Position numbers and translations under genes: made by a program
Assembly (NCBI GenBank): GCA_947490615.1
Contig: CANLHK010000003.1
Coordinates: forward strand, 1 to 64,000
Length of the DNA: 64,000 nt
Source of the DNA: Planctomycetaceae bacterium
GTDB lineage: Bacteria; Planctomycetota; Phycisphaerae; Phycisphaerales; SM1A02
Direction of reading: 5' to 3'
Part shown: positions 24,201 through 33,341 of the stretch, piece after piece
Layout: every line of letters starts with the position of its first letter
Position numbering within the stretch: the stretch's first letter is position 1
The notes under the pieces: model-generated
The model's database searches: none
Told to the model about the DNA's origin: nothing
The model's input: only the letters and a program-made list of their open reading frames with translations

Positions 24201-25550
24201 ATGCAACGCACCATGCGACGGATCGCACGCGCGTTGGCGGGCCCATCGGCCGCGCTTGTGTTGTTGCCAGTGGTGGCCATCGGGTTGGCGCTCGCACTCG
24301 CGTGGAACTTCGGTTGGATTCGTCCCGCTGCGCCGCGCGCGGTGATGCCGATGAGGCAGTCGGTCTATCTCTGGCAGCGTGCGTGGAACGAACCTGTTCG
24401 CACTGCTGTTGAACAACGCGCGCCACAGTTTGGCGGCGGCATGGTGGTGCTCGGCGCCGAGATCGGTTGGACTGATGGCGCTCCAACACAGGTGGTGGTG
24501 GAACTCGACCACGCGCTCTTGGCACGCACGGCGCTTCCAACCGGTCTTGCACTTCGGATTGGTCCGTGTCCGAAGGAGCTTCTGAGCGAAGCCGCCACCA
24601 TCGAGTACATCGCAAAGGTCGCTCGCGACATGCTCGCCTCGGCACGCAGTGGAGGGTGGGAACCGACGGAACTGCAACTCGACTTTGACAGCGCGACGAG
24701 TCGGCTCGATGGCTACCGCCGTTGGATCGAAGTTCTTTCCGCAGAGTTCAAGCCGCTTCGGCTGACCATCACCGTGCTGCCGACTTGGATGTCGAGCAGT
24801 GCGTTTGGTCCGCTCGTGCGCGCGACCGATGGATTCGTCTTGCAAGTGCACAGCGTCGAGAAGGCGTCGCTTGAAGCCGCTGCGCCGAGTTTGTGCGACG
24901 CGCGGTCGGCGCTTTCTTGGGTTGAGCACGCCGCACACTTTGGTGTGCCGTTTCGCGTGGCACTTCCTTCGTATGGCTACCTCGCGTTTCTCAACAATGC
25001 TGGTGCGCTCACGGGGCTCGTCGCGGAAGGTCGCCCGCACGGGGAGGCTGACGGCGCGCGCGTGCGCGAGGTGCGCGCCGATCCAACGGCGATGGCCACG
25101 CTTGTCGCGCGTTGGATGCAGACACGACCTGCGGCCATGCAGGGGATCGTGTGGTATCGCCTCCCCGTTGACGGCGATCGTCTGAATTGGAGTTGGCCGA
25201 CACTCTCGCGTGTTGTGCGCGGCGAAGTGCCCATGGCGCAGCTCGTGTTGGTCGCGCGGGCTGGTGACGGCGCGCTTGTCGAAGTTGTCGCGGAAAACCA
25301 CGGTGATCTCGAGGCGGAGCTTCCTCGCGCCATCGATGCGCGCTGGACGGGCGCCGCCGAGATCGTCGGTGCCGACGCACTGGCAGGAATGGAATGGCAA
25401 CGAGATGTGCGCGGTGACTTGCACCACGAAGTGCGTTTCACGCGCGCCGCAGCGCTGAGCGAAGGTCGCGTGCAGCCTGGAGAGGCGCGCGCGCTTGGAT
25501 GGATCCGCCTGACTCATGCCACAGAGGTTGAACTTCATGCTCTCGACTGA
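24201..25550 (+). CDS. DUF3142 family membrane-anchored protein
   Basis: A 449-residue protein with an N-terminal membrane helix (about 15-37, ending AWNFGWI) and a TIM-barrel-like body of the DUF3142 family. Recognisable parts are SVYLWQRAWNEPV, the core LQLDFDSATSRLDGYRRW with conserved Asp residues at a beta-strand end, TITVLPTWM and PFRVALPSYGYLAFL, followed by a C-terminal beta-rich region. The fold resembles glycoside hydrolases, but no catalytic function has been shown for this family to my knowledge. The next gene, a TPR lipoprotein, overlaps its end, and both should sit at the inner membrane facing the periplasm. Confidence 0.8.
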   Translation: MQRTMRRIARALAGPSAALVLLPVVAIGLALALAWNFGWIRPAAPRAVMPMRQSVYLWQRAWNEPVRTAVEQRAPQFGGGMVVLGAEIGWTDGAPTQVVVELDHALLARTALPTGLALRIGPCPKELLSEAATIEYIAKVARDMLASARSGGWEPTELQLDFDSATSRLDGYRRWIEVLSAEFKPLRLTITVLPTWMSSSAFGPLVRATDGFVLQVHSVEKASLEAAAPSLCDARSALSWVEHAAHFGVPFRVALPSYGYLAFLNNAGALTGLVAEGRPHGEADGARVREVRADPTAMATLVARWMQTRPAAMQGIVWYRLPVDGDRLNWSWPTLSRVVRGEVPMAQLVLVARAGDGALVEVVAENHGDLEAELPRAIDARWTGAAEIVGADALAGMEWQRDVRGDLHHEVRFTRAAALSEGRVQPGEARALGWIRLTHATEVELHALD

Positions 25551-27546
25551 ACACCCTGTCGGACACGGCCGTTTCTATCGCACGCGCCGCATCATGGCTC
25601 GCGCAGGACTTGCCACAGCCATCGTCGTCGGCGCGCTCGCGTGCGGGGAGTACTTCCCCAACATGTTCCTGCTTCGCGGTGATGAGGTGGTGCTGAGCGC
25701 GTCGCGATTCGGGTTTCGTCCACTCGTGGAGCCACTGGTCCCCAAGACGGTTGGAACGATCGTCGCGCTGCCGAAAGCGAACTACACCTACATCGCAGCC
25801 AAGGATGACGGTGGCAAAGATCTCGCCGCCGCGCGCGCTGCGGGTGCGACTTCGATGGCCGAGTTCGAGCTGTACACCAAGGGCCGTGAGTGTTTCGCGC
25901 GCGGCGATCACGCTGGCGCCCGTGCCGCGTGGGAGCAAGTGCTCGCGCTTCCCGTTGCGCAGCGACATTGGCGCAGCGTGTGGGCGGCCTACATGCTTGG
26001 ACGCACATGGCATGCGCAGGACGCCAAGCGCGCAGCACGCTGCTACGCGCAGGTGCGCGAACTCGCGGCGGCAGGCTTTGCGGACTCCATCGGCCTTGCG
26101 ACGGCGAGTATCGGATGGGATGCACGACTCGCCTACGAGCAACGCGATCTCATGCGGGCGATCCATCTCTACCTTGAGCAAGCGGCCGCGAAGGATCCAA
26201 CGGCGATGGTTTCGTTGTGGCGCTGCGGGAACAAGGTGAGCGCGCTCCATGAGGGATCTCTCGACCAACTCGCGCAGGATGAGCGCGTGCGGCGCGTGGT
26301 GACGGCGTGGTTGGTCTCCTCGAATGCGTTCGAGTTGGCGGGCGTTGACGAGGCGGTCGTCCGCGGCCCCGCGTTTGTCGCGCGATGGCTGTCGGCCGTC
26401 GAACGCGCTGGCGCGAATGAGATGGCGTTTGCCGACATCATCGCGTGGGCCGCCTACCAGCATGGACAGTTCGACATGTCCAAGCGTTGGGCGATGCGCG
26501 CTGGTGATGGCGCACCGCGCGCGGTTTGGATCCGCGCGAAACTCGCGTTGCGCGCGGGCAATGTCCAGGAATCCACGACGCTCCTTGCGAGGGCCGTGCG
26601 CGCGATGCCTCCTGACATGATCGACGGCGAGTCGGGGTGGAACTGGGGCGCTGAGTCTGTACCGAACCGCGAACTCGCAGCAGGCGAGGCTGGCGTGCTG
26701 CTGCTGACAAGCAAGCAGTACGAGGAGGCGATGGACTCGTTTCTCATCAGTGACGACTGGGGTTCAGCCGCGTATGTGGCTGAGCGACTGCTCACGATCG
26801 ACGAACTCCGGAAGTACATCGAACGAGTCTGGCCAGCACCCGCGGGTGTTCAGTCTGCGCGCGCGAACTACTCGGGTCGTGAGGATGGGCGTGCGCTCCG
26901 TGATCTGTACGCTCGGAGACTCGTGCGTTTGGGCGAGTACCAAGCGGCGCGACCGTACTTCCCGACGGCGTTGCAAACGACGCTCGATCGGCTCAGCATC
27001 TGTCTCATCGAAGGTCGCGACGCCACGCGAACCAAAGACGCACGCGCCCGCGCACTCATGGAAGCTGCGCGCATCACGCGGCATCGGGGACTCGAGCTCA
27101 TGGGTACAGAACTCGGGCCTGATAGTGCGTGGAACGATGGAGGGACGGCAGCCCCCGATCTGCTCGTGGACCGCCAACGGCTTCCTGAGACGCGGCTTCT
27201 TGCTGTGCAGCCCGAAGAGGAGCGCCGCGCCAAGGCGACCGCGCTCACTCCTTGGAAGAGGTTTCACTATCGCTCGCTCGGCTGCGATCTCGCGTGGGAA
27301 GCTTCGTTGCTCATGCCCGACGGGTCGCCAACCACCGCTGCGGTGTTGTGCGAGGCGGGTTCTTGGATCAAGGTTCTTGAGAAGGATGCCGCCGACCGCT
27401 TCTACAAGGCGATGGTGACGCGCTGTGGCAATACGCCATTGGGTAAGGCCGCTGCAGCGAAGCACTGGTTCCCTGATCTTCCGATCTCAAAACGCGCGTT
27501 TGCTGACGCGATGCCTCCGTCGCGTGGCGGCAACGATCCTGAGTGA
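25537..27546 (+). CDS. Large helical-repeat lipoprotein linked to DUF3142
   Basis: A 669-residue protein with a lipoprotein-like signal (ATAIVVGALACGEYFP, lipid Cys at about residue 36) followed by repeated helical pairs of TPR/Sel1 style, for example ARAAWEQVLALPVAQRHWRS and AARCYAQVRELAAAGFADS. No catalytic motif is seen. It probably works as a scaffold at the outer face of the membrane with the DUF3142 protein. The ATG at 25537 overlaps the upstream gene by 14 bases. A later ATG at 25594 would give a shorter signal peptide and is possible. The stop lies 3 bp from the convergent M48 gene. Confidence 0.72.
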   Translation: MLSTEHPVGHGRFYRTRRIMARAGLATAIVVGALACGEYFPNMFLLRGDEVVLSASRFGFRPLVEPLVPKTVGTIVALPKANYTYIAAKDDGGKDLAAARAAGATSMAEFELYTKGRECFARGDHAGARAAWEQVLALPVAQRHWRSVWAAYMLGRTWHAQDAKRAARCYAQVRELAAAGFADSIGLATASIGWDARLAYEQRDLMRAIHLYLEQAAAKDPTAMVSLWRCGNKVSALHEGSLDQLAQDERVRRVVTAWLVSSNAFELAGVDEAVVRGPAFVARWLSAVERAGANEMAFADIIAWAAYQHGQFDMSKRWAMRAGDGAPRAVWIRAKLALRAGNVQESTTLLARAVRAMPPDMIDGESGWNWGAESVPNRELAAGEAGVLLLTSKQYEEAMDSFLISDDWGSAAYVAERLLTIDELRKYIERVWPAPAGVQSARANYSGREDGRALRDLYARRLVRLGEYQAARPYFPTALQTTLDRLSICLIEGRDATRTKDARARALMEAARITRHRGLELMGTELGPDSAWNDGGTAAPDLLVDRQRLPETRLLAVQPEEERRAKATALTPWKRFHYRSLGCDLAWEASLLMPDGSPTTAAVLCEAGSWIKVLEKDAADRFYKAMVTRCGNTPLGKAAAAKHWFPDLPISKRAFADAMPPSRGGNDPE

Positions 27547-27549
27547 CGG

Positions 27550-29493
27550 TCACTCGCTGAGAAGCGCAGGAATCGGCACATCAAGCGCGTCAGCGACGGC
27601 GCGCACGAGAAGGTGTTCTTCGACCGAGATGCGACCATCGTGGGCCGCAGCGGCGGCGCACGCTTCAAGCAAGCGCGCGCGGGCAGTGAAGTTGATGGTG
27701 CTCAGCACACCAACCGCGTTGTTCAAGCGGTCAAGCGTGCACTCGGACGCGGCGGGCCGATCGGTGGGCTCAAGTCCCGCAGTCAGAGCAGCGTGCGCGT
27801 AGGCCGAGGCGGCTTGGTCTGCGCCATGCGTGGCACTCGCGATGACGGCAAGCACGATGCGCGCTTCAGCAGGATGCGACCCGATGGCGCCGCGCGCAGG
27901 CAATGGGCCTTTCACAAATCGACGCTCGATGTTGCGTTCAAGGCACTTCACGAGCGACCACTCGCGCAGGTCGACGCTCGAGTCACTGCGAATCGCCTTG
28001 GAGAGCGTCTCGCGAAACTCCTTGTAGCGCGCTGGACCCAGAGCACGCAGCGTTGGCGCAGCCAGTTCTGCGAGGGCAAGCTGGGTATCGCCGCGCAACT
28101 GCCCGACCTTGACCGCGAGCGCGCCATAGACCGCTGCGGCATCAGGATCCGAACTCTGCACGATCGCATCGCAGGCTTCGTGCCCAACGGTGCGCCGCGC
28201 GATCGCATAGCAGAGGGCGCGCGCGCCTTCAGGTGTGCGACACGCTTCGACCAAGTCCTGAGGAAGTCGCGCCATCCATGCGTGGGTCTGCGCGATGGCG
28301 TCGGCGTCGAGGGTTCCTGCGCGTGCGACGGCTTGCTGCGCGGGGGCAAATCCCGCCGTGGCAGACATGGCAGACGTGGCAGTCATGGCAGACATGGCAG
28401 CGCTCGGCGCGTGCATGGAAGTCGCTGCCCTCACCGATGAGTTCGCCCTTGTGGCTTCCGCTGCACCAACGCGCATCGCACCCATGCCCACGATGCGCTT
28501 GATGCGCTCATCGAGGGGCGGATGCGACGCGAACATGGTGTTGAGCGAGCTGCAGAAGAAGAAGTGATTGAGCTCGCTTGCCGCAGGACTCTCGATGCGC
28601 GAGGTGGCGACATGGTCGCGAATCTTCGCGAGCGCACCAGCGATGCCATCAGGATTGCGCGTGTACTGCACCGCCGAGGCGTCAGCCAGAAACTCGCGCT
28701 GACGACTGATCGCAGCCTGAATGAGACGGCCGAAGATCATGCCGATCGAACCGATCGCCCAGATCGCCAGGCCCGCGAGGATGATGCCGAAGCCAATCGC
28801 GGGTCCTGGATTGTTCTTGCCGCGTCCACTCGAGCGCGCGATGGTCGGGCCGATGAAGCGGAACATGATGTAGCCGATCATGCCGACGGCCATGATTCCT
28901 GCGATCACCGCCGTGGTGCGCGCATTGATCCGCGTGTCGCCATGAAAGATGTGGCTGTACTCGTGGGCGATGACGCCTTGGAGTTCATCGCGCGAGAGAA
29001 GTTCCATGCAGCCGCGCGTGACACCGATCACGGAGCGCGAAGGATCGGGTCCCGCCGCAAACGCATTGACCGAGTGGTCGTCCATCACATAGACAGGCGG
29101 CACGGGCACACCCGAGGCGATCGACATCTCTTCCACGAGATTCAGCAACTGACGCTCGTTGCGATCGTGCGTGCTTGGATCGAGGGGACGACCGCCGAGC
29201 ATCTCGGCGATCTTGGCGCCACCCTGCGAAAGCTGGCCGAGCTTCACGAGTGTCGCAATGCCCACGACCGCGCCGACGACCGCCATCACTCCGAGGAGCA
29301 CCTGCCAATTGGAAAACGCGCCTGCCCAGTCGGGATGTCCGTTGTTCTTCTTCGCGCCCGCCATGGCCAGCGGCACCACGGCGACAAGCCACACCGAGAG
29401 CATCGTGCCCACGACGCCAAAGATGAACAGCGCGATGAGTCGCCCCGTCTGCTGACGCGCGCGGTCCTGGCTGGTGAAGAAGTCGGTGGACAT
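27550..29493 (-). CDS. M48 family metalloprotease (HtpX-like)
   Basis: A 647-residue inner-membrane zinc protease. Two N-terminal membrane helices (about 19-42 and 64-83) precede the catalytic HEYSH (177-181) and a further helix pair. The third zinc ligand Glu267 is in SRQREFLADASAVQYTRNP. After the protease domain, at about 350, comes a Met/Ala/Ser/Thr-rich linker encoded by 9-bp DNA repeats. It is followed by a 260-residue helical region that ends in a TerB-like AAHDGRISVEEHLLVRAVAD. HtpX itself is about 290 residues, so this is a long form. It follows the LemA gene by 16 bp; LemA-HtpX pairs are common. Confidence 0.9.
   Translation of the reverse strand: MSTDFFTSQDRARQQTGRLIALFIFGVVGTMLSVWLVAVVPLAMAGAKKNNGHPDWAGAFSNWQVLLGVMAVVGAVVGIATLVKLGQLSQGGAKIAEMLGGRPLDPSTHDRNERQLLNLVEEMSIASGVPVPPVYVMDDHSVNAFAAGPDPSRSVIGVTRGCMELLSRDELQGVIAHEYSHIFHGDTRINARTTAVIAGIMAVGMIGYIMFRFIGPTIARSSGRGKNNPGPAIGFGIILAGLAIWAIGSIGMIFGRLIQAAISRQREFLADASAVQYTRNPDGIAGALAKIRDHVATSRIESPAASELNHFFFCSSLNTMFASHPPLDERIKRIVGMGAMRVGAAEATRANSSVRAATSMHAPSAAMSAMTATSAMSATAGFAPAQQAVARAGTLDADAIAQTHAWMARLPQDLVEACRTPEGARALCYAIARRTVGHEACDAIVQSSDPDAAAVYGALAVKVGQLRGDTQLALAELAAPTLRALGPARYKEFRETLSKAIRSDSSVDLREWSLVKCLERNIERRFVKGPLPARGAIGSHPAEARIVLAVIASATHGADQAASAYAHAALTAGLEPTDRPAASECTLDRLNNAVGVLSTINFTARARLLEACAAAAAHDGRISVEEHLLVRAVADALDVPIPALLSE
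28359..28400. repeat. 9-bp tandem repeat inside the M48 protease gene
   Basis: About 4.7 imperfect copies of TGGCAGACA (plus strand) encode the Ser/Ala/Met/Thr-rich linker of the protease. Because the unit is nine bases, copy-number changes would alter linker length without a frameshift. Confidence 0.75.
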
Positions 29494-29509
29494 GGTTCCG
29501 TTCCCTTGC

Positions 29510-30139
29510 TCAGTTGCTTGAGAACTTCACTCCCACCACCTCGCGCTCGTTCGCGTTTGCTTCAAACATGCCCATCGGTTCGATGTGGAAGAGTCCTGCG
29601 ACGAGGCTTGACGGAAACACCACGATCGATTCGTTGAGTCGCATCACGGCGTCGTTGTAGGCCTGCCGCGCGAAGGCGATCCGATTCTCGGTGCTCGCGA
29701 GTTCTTCCTGCAATTGCAGTGCGTTGGTGTTGGCCTTGAGTTCGGGGTAGCGCTCGACGAGACCCATGAGTCGGTTGAGCGCGCCGTCGAGTGCGCCTGA
29801 GGCGTTGGCGAGTGCGCCGATGCTGGCCACTCCAAACGCGCCGCCGTGCACGCTGCCCAGTGCGCCCGCTGCTTGCGCGCGCGCTGCGATGACAGCTTCA
29901 AGTGTGCCGCGCTCGTGGGCCATGTAGCCCTTCACGGTCTCAACGAGATTGGGGATGAGGTCGAAGCGCCGCTTGAGCTGCACATCGATTTGGCTGAAGG
30001 CGTTCTTGGCGCGGACTTCGGCGCGCTTGAGGTTGTTGTAGAGCACGACGGTCCAGAAGCAGGGGACCGCGACGACCAGCGCCGCAACGACCGCGCCTCC
30101 GCCTGCGCCGAGAGCCAGAGTGTGAGGGTTCGCGAGCAT
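29510..30139 (-). CDS. lemA: LemA family protein
   Basis: A 209-residue LemA-family membrane protein. It has a single N-terminal membrane helix (about 8-32) followed by the family helical bundle with VLYNNLKRAEVRAKNAFSQI, VQLKRRFDLIPNLVETVKGY and ENRIAFARQAYNDAVMRLN. The cellular role of LemA is not settled; its frequent pairing with M48 proteases suggests work on membrane-protein quality control. The start at 30139 (MLANPHTLALG) puts the membrane helix at the N-terminus; the longer frame to 30196 is less likely. First gene of a two-gene operon with the HtpX-like protease. Confidence 0.93.
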   Translation of the reverse strand: MLANPHTLALGAGGGAVVAALVVAVPCFWTVVLYNNLKRAEVRAKNAFSQIDVQLKRRFDLIPNLVETVKGYMAHERGTLEAVIAARAQAAGALGSVHGGAFGVASIGALANASGALDGALNRLMGLVERYPELKANTNALQLQEELASTENRIAFARQAYNDAVMRLNESIVVFPSSLVAGLFHIEPMGMFEANANEREVVGVKFSSN

Positions 30140-30170
30140 GGGCGGAAGTGTACTCGGCTGCGCGCGCGGT

Positions 30171-31601
30171 TCACGCGTCGTACTTCGGCCAGTCAATCCC
30201 CGTCAATGGCGCTGCGTAGGAACGCGCGCGACCGATCGAGCCCGCGTAGAGCGGACGGCTCACTTGGTCGTAGCTCAGCGTGCGCACAGTGCGGCGCGTC
30301 TCATGAAAGCGCAGGACCTTCTCGTCCCACGGAAGTTCAAGAAACTCCACGATGCGTCGCACCTCTGGCTCGCCTTCCGTGGCGAGCTTCTCGTAGCGGA
30401 CTTCAAGGATCGGAACCTCCAGTGTCTCAGACCAGTGTTGCATGAGTCGCCGTGTTTGCAGCCACACCGCAGCGACCCACTCGGGACGCGTCGTCCATGG
30501 ATAGCGCGTCGAACCAAACGCTCCCATGAAGCAGGAGACCGCGACATCGCGCGGATCGCGCGTGATGTGCACGATGCGGGTCTTTGGGAAGAGTCGCGCG
30601 AGGCGATGGAGAATGCGCGCGTTGCCGAGTGCCTTGTTCACGATGCGTGTCGCGTTGGGCGCGAGTCGACGAATCTCTTCGAGGTATTGCCGCGCCACGC
30701 GTGCGTGGTCGCTGGTTCCGACCACTTCGGCCTGCTCGGACCAACGCTCGACACTTTCAAGTTCGCCGACGCCCGCTGCCTGCGGATGCGCATCGATGAT
30801 CTGATCGACGAGGCTCGTGCCACTGCGGGGCATGCCTGCGATGAAGACTGGTGTCGGGTCGTTGAGTCCTGAGTCGGCGAGCGCGCGCACACGATCGCGC
30901 GTCCAGTGTGCGATGAGTGCGTCGGTCTCGCGCGCGTAGAGAGCGGGATCGAACACGATGCGTCGTGACTCCTGCGCCTTGCGCGCGCTCTCCCACGCCA
31001 AGGCGAAATCGCCCGCGCGATCAAGCGCCTTGGCTCGCAGAAAGAGCAGCATGAGAAACGGCAGCGAACCTGCTGCGGTGCGCGGGACCGCCGCGTCAAT
31101 CACCGTCACGGCGTCGGTGAGACTGCCTTCGCGCACCAAGAGTTTCGCGTGCTCGTAGGCCATGCGTGGAGGAAGCGGCTGTCCTCCTTTGGCGCTCTCA
31201 GTCAGAGCAGGCGCCAGTTCGGCGCGCGCTTCGTCAGCGCGGCCAGCTTCTTCGAGCGTCGCGACGAGAGCGACGCGAAGATCAGGACTGCTCGGAGCAA
31301 GAGCCAAGGCGCGGCGAAGATCAGCGATCGCTTCATCGGTTCGTCCCACTGCGCGCAACGCATCGCCGCGCGTCATCAGCGCCTCAGGATGATCGAGCAC
31401 CGCCAACGAGCGCGTGGCCAACGCGATGGCTTGGGTGTGACGGAGCGCCGCGTTGTGAGCGCGCGCCGCCAACGAGAGCAACTCAGGATTGCGCGGATCA
31501 AGCTTGAGCAGCGGTTCAACGGCTGCGAGCGCCTCGTCGACGCGGCCCGCGCGAATGGACTCGCGCGCGCCTTCGACAAGTGCGGCTCGTCGCGGATTCA
31601 T
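30171..31601 (-). CDS. TPR-containing sulfotransferase
   Basis: A 476-residue cytoplasmic protein with N-terminal tetratricopeptide repeats (about 1-215, for example LMTRGDALRAVGRTDEAIAD) and a C-terminal sulfotransferase domain. The PAPS 5'-phosphosulfate loop is IAGMPRSGTSLVDQII and the 3'-phosphate site is RIVHITRDPRDVAVSCF. It should transfer sulfate from PAPS to a hydroxyl group of a glycan, peptide or small molecule. The acceptor is unknown. The ATG at 31601 overlaps the prfC stop by four bases, an odd but clear coupling with a translation factor. The longer in-frame start at 31694 lies inside prfC and is rejected. Confidence 0.9.
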   Translation of the reverse strand: MNPRRAALVEGARESIRAGRVDEALAAVEPLLKLDPRNPELLSLAARAHNAALRHTQAIALATRSLAVLDHPEALMTRGDALRAVGRTDEAIADLRRALALAPSSPDLRVALVATLEEAGRADEARAELAPALTESAKGGQPLPPRMAYEHAKLLVREGSLTDAVTVIDAAVPRTAAGSLPFLMLLFLRAKALDRAGDFALAWESARKAQESRRIVFDPALYARETDALIAHWTRDRVRALADSGLNDPTPVFIAGMPRSGTSLVDQIIDAHPQAAGVGELESVERWSEQAEVVGTSDHARVARQYLEEIRRLAPNATRIVNKALGNARILHRLARLFPKTRIVHITRDPRDVAVSCFMGAFGSTRYPWTTRPEWVAAVWLQTRRLMQHWSETLEVPILEVRYEKLATEGEPEVRRIVEFLELPWDEKVLRFHETRRTVRTLSYDQVSRPLYAGSIGRARSYAAPLTGIDWPKYDA

Positions 31602-33205
31602 CGCGCCTGCGCCGCGGGATCCGCGGTTTCTCCAAAGGGCAGCAGCGAGAGTTCCACATCGGGAAGCCGCTTCTGGAAGTTGCGCACGCTCCACTCATCA
31701 AGGAAGAAGATCACCCGTCGTCCATCTTGATCGACGCCATGGGTGGAGTCGCTCAGAAGGTCAGGCAGCCACTCTTCCGAAACGCCCGCGCGCCGCCACC
31801 AGCGCACCAACTTCCAACGCGCGGGTTCGAGTCGCGACTCCGCGCCGTACTCACTCTTGAGGCGGTACTGGACGACTTCAAACTGCAGCGGACCAACCGC
31901 AGCGAGCACCGCGGTCTTCACCTGACCCGTGCCGATCTCCATCTGCTGCACGACGCCTTCCTTGAGGAGTTGGTCGACGCCGAGTCGGTACTTCTTCGAG
32001 TTGCCCGCCTGCGGATTGGTGAGATACGCAAAGACCTCGGGCGTGAAGCGAGGGATCTCACTGAAGCGGATGGTGCGATCTTCCGCGAGGGTGTCGCCGA
32101 TCTGCAGCACATCGTGACCGATGATGCCGATGACATCACCCGCTTCGCCTTCTTCAACGGTCTCTCGTTGCTGACCGAAGAGTTTCTGCGCGCCCGAGAG
32201 TCGAATGCGCTTGCCGCTCTGCACATGGACCACGGTCATCTCGCGTTCGAATCGCCCGCTTACCACGCGGATGAAGGCGATGCGGTCGCGGTGCTTGGGA
32301 TCCATGTTCGCTTGGATCTTGAAGACGAACCCACTGAAGCCTTCGTCGGTGGGCGCGATGAGACGCGTGCCGCTCCGACGCGGCCCTGGATCGGCGGAAT
32401 GCTCGAGAAAGCCGTCAAGCAGCAGCTGCACGCCGAAGTTGTTGGCGGCGCTGCCGAAGTAGACGGGCGTGATCTGGCCAGCCAGCACGCGCTCGCGATC
32501 AAAGCTCTCACCAGCGCCCGAGAGCATGTCGAGTTCGTCGCGTCCTCGCGTGTAGACATCGCTATCCATGCGCTCGATGAGCGCGGGGTCATCGAGACCG
32601 ACGACCTCGACGGGCGCTTCGCGCATGCCGCCCTTGGTGCGCTCAAAGAGATGGAGCCGATGCTCAAGTCGGTCGTAGACGCCGCGAAACTCGGAACCGT
32701 TTCCAAACGGCCAGTTCACTGGAAACGCGCCGATGCCGAGCACGCTCTCGAGTTCATCAAGGAGCGCGATGGGGTCCTTGGTCGGACGATCGCACTTGTT
32801 CATGAAGGTGAAGATGGGAACGCCGCGACGCTTGCAGACCTCGAAGAGCTTGCGCGTCTGCGGCTCGATGCCCTTACCTGCGTCGATGACCATGATCGCC
32901 GCGTCCACGGCGGTGAGCACGCGGTAGGTGTCTTCGCTGAAGTCCTTGTGGCCTGGCGTGTCGAGCAGGTTGACGCGATAGCCGTTGTAGTCGAACTGCA
33001 AGACTGTCGAGGAGATCGAGATGCCGCGCTGCTTCTCCAACTCCATCCAGTCCGAGGCCGTGGCGCGCTGATCCTTGCGCGCAGTGACCGAGCCAGCGAG
33101 CCCGACCGCGCCGCCATAGAGAAGGAATTTCTCGGTGAGCGTGGTCTTACCCGCGTCGGGGTGCGAGATGATCGCGAAGGTTCGGCGGGGCAGATGCAAA
33201 GGCAT
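31598..33205 (-). CDS. prfC: Peptide chain release factor 3
   Basis: A 535-residue translational GTPase, of normal RF3 length (E. coli 529), which recycles RF1 and RF2 from the ribosome after peptide release. G1 is SHPDAGKTTL (14-23), G3 is LDTPGHKDFSEDT and G4 is FMNKCDRPTKDP. RF3-specific parts include SASDWMELEKQRGISI-like text (here ATASDWMELEKQRGISISS) and PVNWPFGNGSEFRGVYD. The start MPLHLPRRTFAIISH at 33205 sits just before the first strand. A GTG or ATG further upstream would add a basic stretch not seen in the family. It is divergent from the GH13 gene and coupled to the sulfotransferase. Confidence 0.96.
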   Translation of the reverse strand: MPLHLPRRTFAIISHPDAGKTTLTEKFLLYGGAVGLAGSVTARKDQRATASDWMELEKQRGISISSTVLQFDYNGYRVNLLDTPGHKDFSEDTYRVLTAVDAAIMVIDAGKGIEPQTRKLFEVCKRRGVPIFTFMNKCDRPTKDPIALLDELESVLGIGAFPVNWPFGNGSEFRGVYDRLEHRLHLFERTKGGMREAPVEVVGLDDPALIERMDSDVYTRGRDELDMLSGAGESFDRERVLAGQITPVYFGSAANNFGVQLLLDGFLEHSADPGPRRSGTRLIAPTDEGFSGFVFKIQANMDPKHRDRIAFIRVVSGRFEREMTVVHVQSGKRIRLSGAQKLFGQQRETVEEGEAGDVIGIIGHDVLQIGDTLAEDRTIRFSEIPRFTPEVFAYLTNPQAGNSKKYRLGVDQLLKEGVVQQMEIGTGQVKTAVLAAVGPLQFEVVQYRLKSEYGAESRLEPARWKLVRWWRRAGVSEEWLPDLLSDSTHGVDQDGRRVIFFLDEWSVRNFQKRLPDVELSLLPFGETADPAAQAR

Positions 33206-33341
33206 GGAGGCGCGGGAGTGTCGCAGATTTTGCGTCGTGCTTCCCGCGGCGCGTCGCAACGGATTCGGCGCGTTCAGGCGCGTTGCGACGCGGGGAAGTC
33301 GCCGTGGTTTCCGCGCAGGCACGCGACGCTATCCTCCGATT

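Noticed and set aside
28522-29637. 371-codon plus-strand frame opposite the M48 protease
   Set aside because: His/Arg/Asp-rich shadow; the minus strand encodes HEYSH and the rest of the protease.
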